A DNA stretch of 10,080 bases from an uncultured Collinsella sp. (GCA_900552425.1 URZR01000053.1:1-10080), one strand, 5' to 3'; shown: positions 1 through 6,779, counted from the stretch's first letter. The notes: generated by a model from the sequence alone, not told the origin. Numbers and translations are program-made.

Positions 1-55
1 CAGAGAGGCGCCAGTACAGGTCGTCGGCGACCGTGGCGTCGGCGGCCTTCTGCCA
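1..55. repeat. 55-bp terminal direct repeat, left copy
   Basis: Identical, base for base, to 10026-10080 and in the same orientation. It runs exactly to both sequence ends. The repeat lies inside the MPSTG pilin gene and keeps its reading frame, so it marks a circular join or a tandem-repeat boundary. Confidence 0.97.
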
Positions 56-649
56 TGCGGCGGTGTTGTCCTCCAGCACGTGCTTGGCCACCTTGGGAGT
101 GGCAGCCTTGGGCTTGACGGTGACGGCGTTGCCGCCGACCAGGACCATGACCGGCGCGGTGCCGGCCTCGTTTTGGGAGATGGCGTCGTCTTTGGTGACG
201 ATGAGCCAGTAGCCGCAGGGTAGCTCGGCCGTCGTGCCCGCGTTAAGGGCCACGGACACGGCGCCAGAGCTCTGGAGGGAACGAGCGAGCTGTGCGCTCA
301 GCGCGCTCGTAAGGTGGGAATCGGTGTTGAGCCACTCGGCAGCTTCCTGCGCGGTGGTCTGGGAATTGGGCATGCCGGCGCTGTGCAGCACAGGCAGCGC
401 GGCGTCGCGCACGGCGTCGCTTGCCCAGGCGAGGTCGGTGGCGATCTTGGCGTCGCCGTCGCCGTCGACGACGTTGGCGCTAAAGATCTGGTAGGCATCG
501 TAGCTGCTCGCCACGGTGCCGCTCACCGTGATGGATCCGGTCGCGCTCGGCGCGGCCTGCGCGGATGCGGGGAACACAACCGCGCAGGTGCCGATCAGGA
601 GGGCAAGCAGCGCAAACAAGATCGGGAAGGAGCAAACTTTCTTATTCAC
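1..649 (-). CDS. SpaA-type pilin, N-terminal part (gene continues past the window edge)
   Basis: This is the first 216 codons of a sortase-dependent pilin; the frame is still open at base 1. The start is GTG at 649, preceded by GGGAGG (658-663) at 8-nt spacing; no better ATG lies nearby. Residues 1-32 form a signal peptide: NKK, then a hydrophobic stretch, then ASAQA before the likely cleavage site. The mature N-terminal domain begins with AYQIFSANVVDG, matching AYQIFKADVVDK in the backbone pilin at 7150-8898. LVGGNAVTV (~170-178) and TPKVAKH (~184-190) mark the start of a fimbrial isopeptide-forming D2 domain, where a lysine normally makes an internal bond or serves as the polymerisation residue. 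The start overlaps the adhesin stop by 8 nt, so translation is probably coupled. Joining base 1 to base 10025 continues the frame into the fragment at 9007-10080 and gives a 555-residue protein. The ancillary or basal role is inferred from gene order. Confidence 0.85.
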   Translation of the reverse strand, partial: MNKKVCSFPILFALLALLIGTCAVVFPASAQAAPSATGSITVSGTVASSYDAYQIFSANVVDGDGDAKIATDLAWASDAVRDAALPVLHSAGMPNSQTTAQEAAEWLNTDSHLTSALSAQLARSLQSSGAVSVALNAGTTAELPCGYWLIVTKDDAISQNEAGTAPVMVLVGGNAVTVKPKAATPKVAKHVLEDNTAAWQKAADATVADDLYWRLS

Positions 650-663
650 GACGCTCGCCTCCC
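642..663 (-). promoter_or_regulatory. Coupled stop/start with internal ribosome-binding site
   Basis: GGGAGG (658-663) lies in the last codons of the adhesin, 8 nt before the pilin GTG (649). The adhesin TAA (644-642) sits inside the pilin's first codons (GTGAATAA), an 8-nt overlap. Because the adhesin's anchoring frame ends here, the adhesin frameshift could alter translation of the downstream pilin. Confidence 0.65.
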
Positions 664-1775
664 TTCGCATTCGCCTTGCGACGAATGTGCATCCAGGCTG
701 CAGCAGCGCAAAGCACCGCCGCGCCGGCAAGGTACGTCAGAGTGACGCCCGACATACCAGAAAGGGGCAATGTGGTGGAGTAGGTGTTGGTGAAGGTGGG
801 GGTGGACTCGGGCTTGGTGCCGTCGAAGTTGACAGGATGCTGGTCTTTCGTGGCGATTTCCTTGCCGTCGGCGTCCTTGATCTTGGTGTAGGTCACCGAC
901 TCGGCCTCGATCGAACCGTCCTCCTGGTCCTTCATCCTGACATCAAATCGATAGACCGACTTGTCGTACTTATATTGCGAGAACCACGAAACCTCTGCAC
1001 TCTCGCGCACGTAGTACGTGAAGTCTTTGTAAGCACCACGACCCGGATTATCAGATTCCCTCTGCTTCAAGTTTTTAAGGCCGTACTCAATATCGGGGAA
1101 ATAAAGCTCCTGGGGGTTGTCGCCGCCGGCTTTGGTCTTAACCCCCACGGCATTATTGAACTGCTCGTTATCCGCAAACTCGAGCGTGAATTCCTTCATC
1201 TCGCCGCCCTTAACGACCTTGGTCGCCGCAGGTGTCCAGGAACCAAGAGAGTCATAGGACTCAATTTTGTTGGTAAAGGTCGGGTTATCATTGTCACCGA
1301 TAACGACCGTAGTCGTCGTGTCATCTGACGAGTTGTTATCCGATGGACGCGTAACGGAGTAGTTTGCGCGATCAAGTTCTACGAAATCCTGATTCCCCTC
1401 GGCCTTTTTAGAGACGGTGACTTCATTCACCTTGTAATAATTAATAGGAATCGCCATGAGATGGTCAGTTTTGTATGAATTGCTATCGACTGTTGCCACG
1501 ATCTTGTAAATGGTCTTATCGAATTTGGTATCCAATTCGTTGTCGCCGCTGATGGGCTCCTCAACTAGATAGAAAACATACAGCCCCGAAGAATAGTCCT
1601 TGCCAGAGTCGAAGGTGATACTGCCGGTTGACGGATCAACAGTTGCCTCACCTGCAACGATGCAATCGCCCATATCAATTGTGCCGTCATCTTTCCAAGA
1701 AGGTGCTGTATCGCCATCCTGACGCAGCAGCATAAACTTGTATCCGTGTCCGCTAAGGCTTTGCGAGACATCATC
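642..1775 (-). CDS. Anchoring half of the pilus tip adhesin: two FctA-like domains and LPLSG sorting signal (out of frame with its 5' half)
   Basis: This open frame of 377 codons begins immediately after the A7 tract at 1776-1782 and has no plausible start of its own before Met at 1733, where I see no ribosome site. It is best read as the displaced 3' part of the adhesin at 1771-4065. It holds two domains resembling the streptococcal pilin isopeptide-linkage (FctA/Spy0128) family. The first lacks its starting lysine strand, which lies upstream of the shift (ATKVL), but has YLVEEP and ends in PTFTN. The second runs from ATKVVKG through YYVRES to PTFTNTY. Lys and Asn at those ends are the expected isopeptide partners. 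The C-terminus is a complete cell-wall sorting signal: LPLSG (1099-1103 in the joined protein), a hydrophobic segment, then a tail with RRK and ERRE. The stop TAA (642-644) overlaps the next pilin's GTG start. GC drops to about 42% in places (1441-1500). Confidence 0.8.
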   Translation of the reverse strand, partial: DDVSQSLSGHGYKFMLLRQDGDTAPSWKDDGTIDMGDCIVAGEATVDPSTGSITFDSGKDYSSGLYVFYLVEEPISGDNELDTKFDKTIYKIVATVDSNSYKTDHLMAIPINYYKVNEVTVSKKAEGNQDFVELDRANYSVTRPSDNNSSDDTTTTVVIGDNDNPTFTNKIESYDSLGSWTPAATKVVKGGEMKEFTLEFADNEQFNNAVGVKTKAGGDNPQELYFPDIEYGLKNLKQRESDNPGRGAYKDFTYYVRESAEVSWFSQYKYDKSVYRFDVRMKDQEDGSIEAESVTYTKIKDADGKEIATKDQHPVNFDGTKPESTPTFTNTYSTTLPLSGMSGVTLTYLAGAAVLCAAAAWMHIRRKANAKGGERRE

Positions 1776-4065
1776 TTTTTTTAAGCACCTTGGTGGCGAT
1801 AAGCTTCATGTTCGGATAAACGCTCAGCTCAGCGACTTCGCCAACGGTGAGATCGCCGTTGGTCATGATGCCGCCACCATGGGTGTACGAGTAGTTGCCA
1901 CTGATGATGGTCGTAGCTGCCAATTGCGCCTTTTCTACGGCCTCATCAGTCGGATGGGCCTCCAAACCGAACATGTACTTGGCCTCGGCACCGCCGTTGG
2001 CATCGATGGTTATCTTCGTTCTATCGCAAGTGCCCTGCCAGCCAGCTGAGCCGCCGCCGAGCATCTTGCCGAGCACAACTGCAACCGTCTTATTGCTGTC
2101 ATCCTTGCGCACGAGGAAGAAATCCTTGTGGCCGGCTTCTTTGAAGTCTTTGGTAATGTAGTCAGGATTGCTGTCCTCGTTCTTGCTATTACCACCGGCA
2201 GACATGTGATTACTTAAACCATTATCCGTATTGTTGTAGATTGCGGCACCATTTGAGTGCGAAACAATTGTCTCGCCCGTAGGGCAGGCACCGATGCCAC
2301 CACCCCAGCCGCCGGCCTCGTTATCAGTAATCAGCGTCCTTACGATGTTAAGCTTGCCGTCCTTTTGGACAAAGACGCCACCGCCGCCCCAATCGCCGCC
2401 ACGGCTATTACCCGTCATGGTCTTGTTGTTGGTGATGTAAATCTTGTTGGACGTGCCCGGCTTAGTCCCAATATCGCCGGTAGTACCGGTGGAAATACGG
2501 AGACCACCGCCCTCGGCGTTTTCAGATTCGTTGCCGGCAATCGTGCCACCAGTCATGGAGAACTTGATGATTGGCTGACTATGGAAACCAGCGTAGATTC
2601 CGCCACCAGCCTCTTTGGAGTAATTGGCAGTAACGGATCCACCCGTCATGGTTAACGTCCCTCTGTGTGTGCATGCAATTCCGCCGCCGCCAAGCAGACC
2701 GAAGTTGTAAACACTGGAATCAGCAATCCAAGCGCCGACTCGATTGTTGGTAATATTGGCAGATCCGCCGATGGTGACGTTCGCGCCCTTGGTATAAACA
2801 CCGCCACCGTATCCGCCGTCTCCGGTGTCACCGCCGCAGCTTTTGCCGATGCCCTTATCGTACGTAGCATTACCCGAGATGACACCGCCGGAGAGATTCA
2901 ACGTGACACCGCTGTCGGCAAAAATACCACCACCGGAAGCAGCCTTATTCGCCGCGATCACACCGCCGGTCATGTTGACCGTGACTTTCGCGCCCGCTAC
3001 GCACAGGCCGCCGCCCCAGCCGCCACGTTGCTGATTGAGATTCGCGCCAGTAATAAAACCGCCATTGATATTCACATGAGTTTCGTTGCTTCTCCCCTCG
3101 GCATAGATGATATGACCGTTGTTGGTCAAATCCCTCGGTGTCGTGATCATGCCACCGTTGAGGTTAAGCGTGCCGCCATCCGCAACAGAGATGACCTGTT
3201 GGACCGAACCCCTGTTAGATGCAGCAACGATTGCGCCGAAACCGCTGACGACGTGCTCAGTCGTGGTTTCAGTGGTGGTGGTGCCAAGGGTATCTGCGTT
3301 AGGCGCGCTCGTGGTTTCATAATAGGTTAAGCTCTGAGGAGTACCTTTGTTGTCACCGGTCCATGCCATAGTTGCAAGCTTGCCAGGATTGTTATCAACG
3401 ACCGAAGGTGTATCGCTAACATGGGCAGAGTCTTCAACGGTAAGCGCACCGCTCTCTACCGTAATGAACGTGTCGTTATTACCAACGCGGTAATAAAGCT
3501 TGTGACCCGCAAGGTCGATTGTAGTATTTTGCCTGATAGTGATTGGCACACTTGAACTAATGTCAGCCTTAAGACGTAGTTTATCGGGTTTAGTCGGGGC
3601 GTTAAGGTACGCTGTCAGGTCTCCGTCACTCGCCAGCAGCGTGTACCCATCCTTATCTTTTTGAAGTCCCGGAACCTCACCTTCATTTGCAACAGTAGCG
3701 ACCTTATAGACAGACTGTCCATCATCCGCGGGCTGCGCAGCGCTCTCGGCTCCCGTGTCATCAGACGACGGGGCCGTCCTGAGAGCATCGTCGCCAGTCC
3801 CGTCGCCCTCAGTCTCGCCGCTATTCAGCTTTTCGGTATCCCCGTTGTTGGTGCTGTCTACATCAGTAGACTCACTTGAGGAACCCCCCCCCATCACAGT
3901 TTCCTCGGTAGAAACCGCCTGATCATCGTTGGCAATGGCCTGCGAGATCGGGGGCATGACGAGCGACAGTACCAGGCTCAAAACGGATGCTCCGCACAAA
4001 ACGCCTGCCAGTACACGGCGCGTCGCTTTATTGCTCTGCTTAGTTTTTTCTGAATTCGCTTTCAT
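1771..4065 (-). CDS. Secreted right-handed beta-helix pilus tip adhesin, truncated by a frameshift at an A7 tract
   Basis: First gene of the pilus operon, probably the surface-binding tip protein. ATG at 4065 is chosen because GGGGAGGAG (4072-4080) lies 6 nt upstream; an in-frame ATG at 4155 falls on the putative -10 box. As written the product is 764 aa. Residues 1-46 are a long signal peptide (KATRR, hydrophobic core, SQAIA). Residues 47-118 are an acidic Ser/Gly/Asp/Glu-rich linker containing a G9 tract at codons 58-61. From about 170 to 740 there are repeated short rungs of the TGGxIxxN and GGG(I/L/V) kind, e.g. MTGGVIAAN, SGGVISGN, MTGGTIAGN and GGGIYA, with about nine GGG-hydrophobic motifs. 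This pattern is typical of right-handed parallel beta-helix (Pmp/pectate-lyase-like) adhesins. The frame ends AAA AAA AGA TGA just after ATKVL. Deleting one A would continue into the FctA domains and LPLSG anchor at 642-1775, giving 1140 aa. The ligand is unknown. Confidence 0.85.
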   Translation of the reverse strand: MKANSEKTKQSNKATRRVLAGVLCGASVLSLVLSLVMPPISQAIANDDQAVSTEETVMGGGSSSESTDVDSTNNGDTEKLNSGETEGDGTGDDALRTAPSSDDTGAESAAQPADDGQSVYKVATVANEGEVPGLQKDKDGYTLLASDGDLTAYLNAPTKPDKLRLKADISSSVPITIRQNTTIDLAGHKLYYRVGNNDTFITVESGALTVEDSAHVSDTPSVVDNNPGKLATMAWTGDNKGTPQSLTYYETTSAPNADTLGTTTTETTTEHVVSGFGAIVAASNRGSVQQVISVADGGTLNLNGGMITTPRDLTNNGHIIYAEGRSNETHVNINGGFITGANLNQQRGGWGGGLCVAGAKVTVNMTGGVIAANKAASGGGIFADSGVTLNLSGGVISGNATYDKGIGKSCGGDTGDGGYGGGVYTKGANVTIGGSANITNNRVGAWIADSSVYNFGLLGGGGIACTHRGTLTMTGGSVTANYSKEAGGGIYAGFHSQPIIKFSMTGGTIAGNESENAEGGGLRISTGTTGDIGTKPGTSNKIYITNNKTMTGNSRGGDWGGGGVFVQKDGKLNIVRTLITDNEAGGWGGGIGACPTGETIVSHSNGAAIYNNTDNGLSNHMSAGGNSKNEDSNPDYITKDFKEAGHKDFFLVRKDDSNKTVAVVLGKMLGGGSAGWQGTCDRTKITIDANGGAEAKYMFGLEAHPTDEAVEKAQLAATTIISGNYSYTHGGGIMTNGDLTVGEVAELSVYPNMKLIATKVLKKR
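1776..1782 (-). repeat. A7 homopolymer at the adhesin frameshift
   Basis: The sense strand reads CTT AAA AAA AGA TGA. Removing one A gives CTT AAA AAA GAT GAT and opens 377 further codons containing the anchor domains. The tract could be a slippage hotspot, a fixed mutation or a homopolymer assembly error; the sequence alone does not decide. Confidence 0.8.
3884..3892 (-). repeat. G9 homopolymer in adhesin coding sequence (candidate phase-variation tract)
   Basis: There are nine C on the plus strand, hence nine G in the sense strand, reading ATG GGG GGG GGT at codons 58-61 just after the signal peptide. The tract is in frame in this assembly. I checked both slipped frames by hand: with eight G, translation reaches TAG within about 11 codons of the ATG; with ten G it reaches TGA within 7 codons. 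Every one-base slip therefore switches the adhesin off. Confidence 0.85.
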
Positions 4066-4120
4066 CGATGTCTCCTCCCCAAGAGACCGCGATCTTGCTC
4101 TTTCACTATCAAACGTATCT

Positions 4121-4139
4121 GCGCAATCTGTAATTGCGC
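4121..4139 (-). promoter_or_regulatory. Leader hairpin of the pilus operon
   Basis: A perfect 7-bp inverted repeat (GCGCAAT / ATTGCGC, loop 4128-4132) lies between the putative promoter and the adhesin ribosome site. It would form in the 5' leader. No T-run follows on the minus strand, so it is not an intrinsic terminator; mRNA stabilisation or protein binding are possible. Confidence 0.4.
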
Positions 4140-4154
4140 TCGCTAAGTGATGCA

Positions 4155-4184
4155 ATTATAACGATTGTTTGAACATCTAGGCAA
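4155..4184 (-). promoter_or_regulatory. Putative sigma-A promoter of the pilus operon
   Basis: Reading on the minus strand, a perfect -10 TATAAT (4160-4155) is preceded at 18 nt by TTGCCT (4184-4179), a 4/6 match to TTGACA. Transcription would start near 4148 and leave a leader of about 80 nt before ATG 4065. The AT-rich surroundings fit a promoter. No other comparably good -10 was seen upstream of the adhesin. Confidence 0.6.
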
Positions 4185-4524
4185 AAATACCGATAGTTTT
4201 GTAGCGAATTCTCAATTCTCTTGACATTTGCTCGGATTAACCTTCGTTTATTCGCTATGAAATATCTATTTCTACTGGTAATTAAGCCAGCTATCAGTTT
4301 TTTAATAGCATTTTATTTATTTGCACAACATTTTGCTCAAGAGCAAACATCCTGTGAACGGTCGAAAATCGACCGTGAGCGGTAGGCCATCAACCGGGAT
4401 GAATACCCTATCAAATTGATGAGAATATCTTTAACCCATCGGTGGTTAGAAGCGTAATGTTCAGACAGCCATATTTGAATTTATGCGCAGATTTTAGGCA
4501 TCAATTCGCCCAAATCGCCTGAGG
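4185..4524. other. AT-rich intergenic region with two short inverted repeats
   Basis: I see no gene in these 340 bases. The stretch 4261-4320 is only about 23% GC by hand count, far below the coding regions. Two dyads stand out: TTTGCTC/GAGCAAA at 4332-4347, and ACGGTCG/CGACCGT at 4358-4376 with a 5-nt AAAAT loop. Either could be a regulator site upstream of the pilus promoter; neither has a T-run that would make it a convincing terminator. Confidence 0.5.
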
Positions 4525-4557
4525 CCACCACAGAGGTGCCTGTCCCCTTTTGTGGTG
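4525..4557. repeat. Degenerate copy of the CCACCACAAAGG palindrome
   Basis: CCACCACAGAGG followed by TGCCTGTCC and CCTTTTGTGGTG. It matches the palindromes at 5487-5519 and 5626-5658, including the loop core GTGCCTG, but the stem is interrupted. It lies about 15 bp beyond the HAD phosphatase stop and may have been a terminator, though no T-run follows on the minus strand. Confidence 0.65.
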
Positions 4558-4571
4558 ATTCTGCCCCGGCG

Positions 4572-5393
4572 CTACAGCAGATGCTCCTCGATAAAGATTG
4601 CGATGCCGTCTTCGTCGTTGCTCGCGGTTACATAGTCGGCGGCGGCACGGGTGGCGTCGCTGCCGTTTGCCATGGCCACGCCCACGCCGGCGTCGGCCAC
4701 CATGCAGGTATCGTTATCGGCATCGCCAAACACGCAGATGTTCTGGAGCTCCATATCGTTGAGCTCCGCCACGCGCACAAGGCCGCGCGTCTTGGACACG
4801 CGCGGGTCCATGAACTCGTAGAGTCGCTGCGTGGTTTGCAGAGCCGCCGCCTTAACAGTGTTATCGGCAAACGTCGACGCCCGCTCAATCACCCGCGGCA
4901 TTACCTCGGGCGTCATAGTAAACATCACCTTGGGCTGCGGCTCGCTCAAGAACTCGGCAAAATCGACCACCTGATAGGGCACGCCGTCGACGCGCGACAG
5001 GTGCTCGACGCACGCATTGCTCTCGGGCACGTAGAACACGCCGTCTCGGGGGCAGACGGGCGTTGCCGGAAGGTCCGCCATGTGCTTGCAGATGCGCGCG
5101 ATGGTCTCGCCCGGCAGCGGATAGCTCAGCTCGTTGATGTCGTGCGCGCGGTCAATGACCTCGGCACCGCCACAGCCCACCAGCACGTCTACCAGGCCTT
5201 CGATGCCCCAGAGCTCGTACATGGCCTCGGTCGCGTGGGCGTCGCGCCCGGTGCACAGGCCAAAGAGCACGCCACGCTCGCGCAGGGCGCGGATCGCCGC
5301 CACGGTGCGCGGGGACACCGTGTGCTGGCTCGTGAGCAGCGTGCCGTCGATATCGCAGAACACGGCTTTGATGTGGCTAAAGGTGGTGTCCAT
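4572..5393 (-). CDS. Cof-type HAD-IIB family hydrolase (sugar-phosphate/nucleotide phosphatase-like)
   Basis: Cytosolic phosphatase of the haloacid dehalogenase superfamily, 273 aa, normal for the Cof/YbiV type. ATG 5393 is chosen over an in-frame ATG at 5495 because AAAGG sits just upstream (5 nt) and the conserved core starts about ten residues later. Motif I is DIDGTLL (D14, D16), motif II LCTGRD (T48), motif III probably K201 (SKTRG), and motif IV FGDADNDTCM (D224, D228). All catalytic and Mg-binding residues are present. The segment between motifs II and III matches the C2B cap that gives these enzymes broad, poorly predictable substrates. There is no link to pilus assembly in the sequence; it has its own promoter and palindromes on both sides, so it is probably an independent housekeeping gene next to the operon. 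The exact substrate cannot be inferred. Confidence 0.9.
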   Translation of the reverse strand: MDTTFSHIKAVFCDIDGTLLTSQHTVSPRTVAAIRALRERGVLFGLCTGRDAHATEAMYELWGIEGLVDVLVGCGGAEVIDRAHDINELSYPLPGETIARICKHMADLPATPVCPRDGVFYVPESNACVEHLSRVDGVPYQVVDFAEFLSEPQPKVMFTMTPEVMPRVIERASTFADNTVKAAALQTTQRLYEFMDPRVSKTRGLVRVAELNDMELQNICVFGDADNDTCMVADAGVGVAMANGSDATRAAADYVTASNDEDGIAIFIEEHLL

Positions 5394-5448
5394 GGGAGCC
5401 TTTCTGGGTTGTGCGGCGATGTGGGGTGTATTCGCAAACGGCGTACAT

Positions 5449-5479
5449 GGTATACCAAGGCGCGGATGCTGCCTGTCAA
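5449..5479 (-). promoter_or_regulatory. Putative promoter of the HAD phosphatase gene
   Basis: Minus-strand TTGACA (5479-5474) is a perfect -35. TATACC (5454-5449) follows after 19 nt, within the palindrome GGTATACC. The leader would be about 50 nt before ATG 5393. The long spacer lowers confidence. Confidence 0.5.
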
Positions 5480-5486
5480 AGCAAAA

Positions 5487-5519
5487 CCACCACAAAGGTG
5501 CCTGCCCCCTTTGTGGTGG
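5487..5519 (-). terminator. 12-bp palindrome, likely terminator of the sortase transcript
   Basis: Perfect inverted repeat CCACCACAAAGG (5487-5498) / CCTTTGTGGTGG (5508-5519) with a 9-nt loop. Read on the minus strand it is followed at once by TTTTG, which fits an intrinsic terminator downstream of the sortase. Related copies at 4525-4557 and 5626-5658 show that it is also a dispersed repeat. Confidence 0.6.
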
Positions 5520-5548
5520 CAGGATGCAGGATGGCCTAGCCCGGAGCG

Positions 5549-5615
5549 CAAACCATCACAACATTCGACGTTTTTCGGCAAAATCGCGATTTTCATCGAA
5601 TGTTGTGATGGTTTG
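5549..5615. repeat. Perfect 20-bp inverted repeat with 27-nt loop
   Basis: The arm CAAACCATCACAACATTCGA (5549-5568) is matched exactly by its reverse complement at 5596-5615. It lies between two CCACCACAAAGG palindromes in the sortase-HAD gap. A 20-bp perfect stem with no coding role suggests a REP/MITE-like element or a very stable RNA hairpin. Confidence 0.8.
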
Positions 5616-5625
5616 GAAGCCCCGA

Positions 5626-5658
5626 CCACCACAAAGGTGCCTGTCCTCATTGTGGTGG
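5626..5658. repeat. Second sortase-proximal CCACCACAAAGG palindrome
   Basis: CCACCACAA (5626-5634) pairs with TTGTGGTGG (5650-5658), with AAGGTGCCTGTCC in the middle. It is the same family as 5487-5519, with inner stem positions lost. It begins 15 bp beyond the sortase stop. Confidence 0.65.
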
Positions 5659-5672
5659 TTCTGAACGACATC

Positions 5673-6611
5673 TTATGCCGAGGCCTTGGCCTTGCGGCGC
5701 TTGCGGACCGCGTGGATCACGATGTCCAGCAGCAACAGCACAATGGCCACGACCACAATGAGCACGGCAAACTCGCGCTTGCCCCAGTGGCGGCCGGCCA
5801 GCGACTTTTGCTTGTCGACGTCCTTCTTGTTGTACTTGGTGCGCACGCAATGCACCAGCAGACGATGGTCGTTCACGCCGTAGGGCGTGCAGGTGACGAG
5901 CGTCACCTTGTCGGCGCCGGGCTCGATGGTCAGTGACTCCATCTCCTCGGGCAGCACGACCTCGGAGTCCACCATCTTGTAGGCGAGCGTCTTGTTCATG
6001 GTGTGCAGCAGCACCAGGTCGCCGGGCTCCAGCGAGTGGATGTCGTCGAACATGCTCAGGTTGCGCATGCCCGAGTGCGCGGTGAGCACGCAATGCGTCG
6101 AGGTGCCGCTCACCGGCAGGCTCGTGCCCTCCAGGTGGCCGACGCCCGCCATAAGGACTTCTTCGCTCGTGCCGTGGTAGATGGGCATACTCACGTCGAT
6201 GGAGGGGATCTCGACCCAGCTCATCATGGGGTCACGGTCAAAGATGAGCTGCTGGGCGTAGGGCTCGATCTGGTCGGCGGGGAGCTCGGTGGCCTCGCCC
6301 GCCAGCTGCTCGTTAAAGGAGCGCGCCTGGAGCAGGATGCGCTCGCGCTCCTCGGCAGACAGCGCGTCCACGGTGCTGGACACGGTGCTGATCTGGTTGA
6401 ACACGCCCGAGGCCTCGAGCCGGTCCAAGATCCACGGCCAGGTCATAAGGCCCACGCCAATAAGGATGATGACGATGGTGATGAGCCGGTCGGCCCAGCG
6501 CGGCAGTCGCTTGCGACGACGCTTGGGCTTTGGTTGAGGTTTGGGCTGAGGGCTTGAGCCGCCGTTGTCCGCGGCGTTATTGCTCTTCATATGTTTGGCG
6601 CCCTGCACCAT
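5673..6611 (-). CDS. Class C (pilus-assembly) sortase
   Basis: Membrane transpeptidase that cleaves the LPXTG-type motifs of the pilins and links subunits through lysine side chains. The protein has 312 aa. ATG 6611 follows AGAGGAG at 9 nt (6621-6627); Met8 has no such site. The N-terminus is cytoplasmic and Pro/Lys/Arg-rich (20-38), with a membrane segment at 43-61 and a second at about 281-302. That two-anchor layout is typical of class C. The catalytic domain contains WVEIPSIDVSMPIYHGTSEEVL and GVGHLEGTSLPVSG, with His179 (LTAHSG), Cys241 (TLVTCTPYG) and Arg250 (NDHRLLV). It is the only sortase in the window. It lies downstream of the backbone pilin but 540 bp away, beyond a strong terminator, so it probably has its own promoter or depends on read-through. 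A separate housekeeping sortase elsewhere would be expected for final wall attachment. Confidence 0.95.
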   Translation of the reverse strand: MVQGAKHMKSNNAADNGGSSPQPKPQPKPKRRRKRLPRWADRLITIVIILIGVGLMTWPWILDRLEASGVFNQISTVSSTVDALSAEERERILLQARSFNEQLAGEATELPADQIEPYAQQLIFDRDPMMSWVEIPSIDVSMPIYHGTSEEVLMAGVGHLEGTSLPVSGTSTHCVLTAHSGMRNLSMFDDIHSLEPGDLVLLHTMNKTLAYKMVDSEVVLPEEMESLTIEPGADKVTLVTCTPYGVNDHRLLVHCVRTKYNKKDVDKQKSLAGRHWGKREFAVLIVVVAIVLLLLDIVIHAVRKRRKAKASA

Positions 6612-6741
6612 CGCCGGTCACTCCTCTACAACTCAGGTTGTCTAAACAAATAATAGCCGATTAGCAGGCTCCCCCGCCCGACAACACAGCTAGACCGCAC
6701 CGTCCAGTCGAGGATAAGCCAGCATTTGAGTTTTCAAAATG
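6612..6741 (-). other. Sortase upstream region
   Basis: No gene is visible. On the minus strand TATTAT (near 6650) could be a -10 box, but I find no convincing -35 at 16-18 nt. CAACCTGAGTTG (6628-6639) is a small dyad just upstream of the ribosome site. A sortase promoter is expected here because terminators lie upstream, but I cannot place it with confidence. Confidence 0.25.
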
Positions 6742-6767
6742 TCCCGAATCGGCTGGGCGATTCGGGA
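6742..6767. promoter_or_regulatory. 9-bp perfect dyad abutting a plus-strand -10 box
   Basis: TCCCGAATC (6742-6750) and GATTCGGGA (6759-6767) form a perfect dyad with an 8-bp spacer. It is immediately followed by TACAAT (6768-6773). It covers where a -35 would be, and the -35 itself is poor, so the dyad could be an operator or activator site for the small RNA downstream. Read on the minus strand it could instead be a weak hairpin. Confidence 0.45.
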
Positions 6768-6779
6768 TACAATGTCTGT

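Noticed and set aside
516..1328. 270-codon open frame on the plus strand
   Set aside because: Antisense to the adhesin anchor half and the pilin start; no motif, no ribosome site. The minus strand has clear domains and a sorting signal.
1565..1774. 69-codon minus-strand frame starting at the ATG after the A7 tract
   Set aside because: It is the -1 frame. It reaches a stop at 1565 and contains neither FctA domains nor an anchor. It shows that a -1 slip at the A7 tract would not restore the protein.
1775..1783. A7 tract followed by G as a programmed -1 slippery heptamer (A AAA AAG)
   Set aside because: The zero frame is CTT AAA AAA AGA, out of phase with that heptamer, and the useful frame is +1, not -1. 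Slippage on DNA or RNA fits better.
2665..3330. 221-codon open frame on the plus strand inside the adhesin
   Set aside because: Antisense to the Gly-rich beta-helix repeats, whose codons keep the opposite frame open; the translation shows no family signature.
4221..4226. Perfect TTGACA on the plus strand
   Set aside because: No -10 box at 16-18 nt and no plus-strand gene downstream.
4525..5658. Repeated CCACCACAAAGG units as a CRISPR array
   Set aside because: Only three copies, palindromic, irregularly spaced, one on the far side of a gene, with no cas gene.
4536..5936. 466-codon open frame on the plus strand
   Set aside because: It lies antisense to the HAD phosphatase and sortase, has no ribosome site, spans their palindromic intergenic gap and gives a His/Ala-rich translation without motifs. 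It is a shadow of GC-rich coding.
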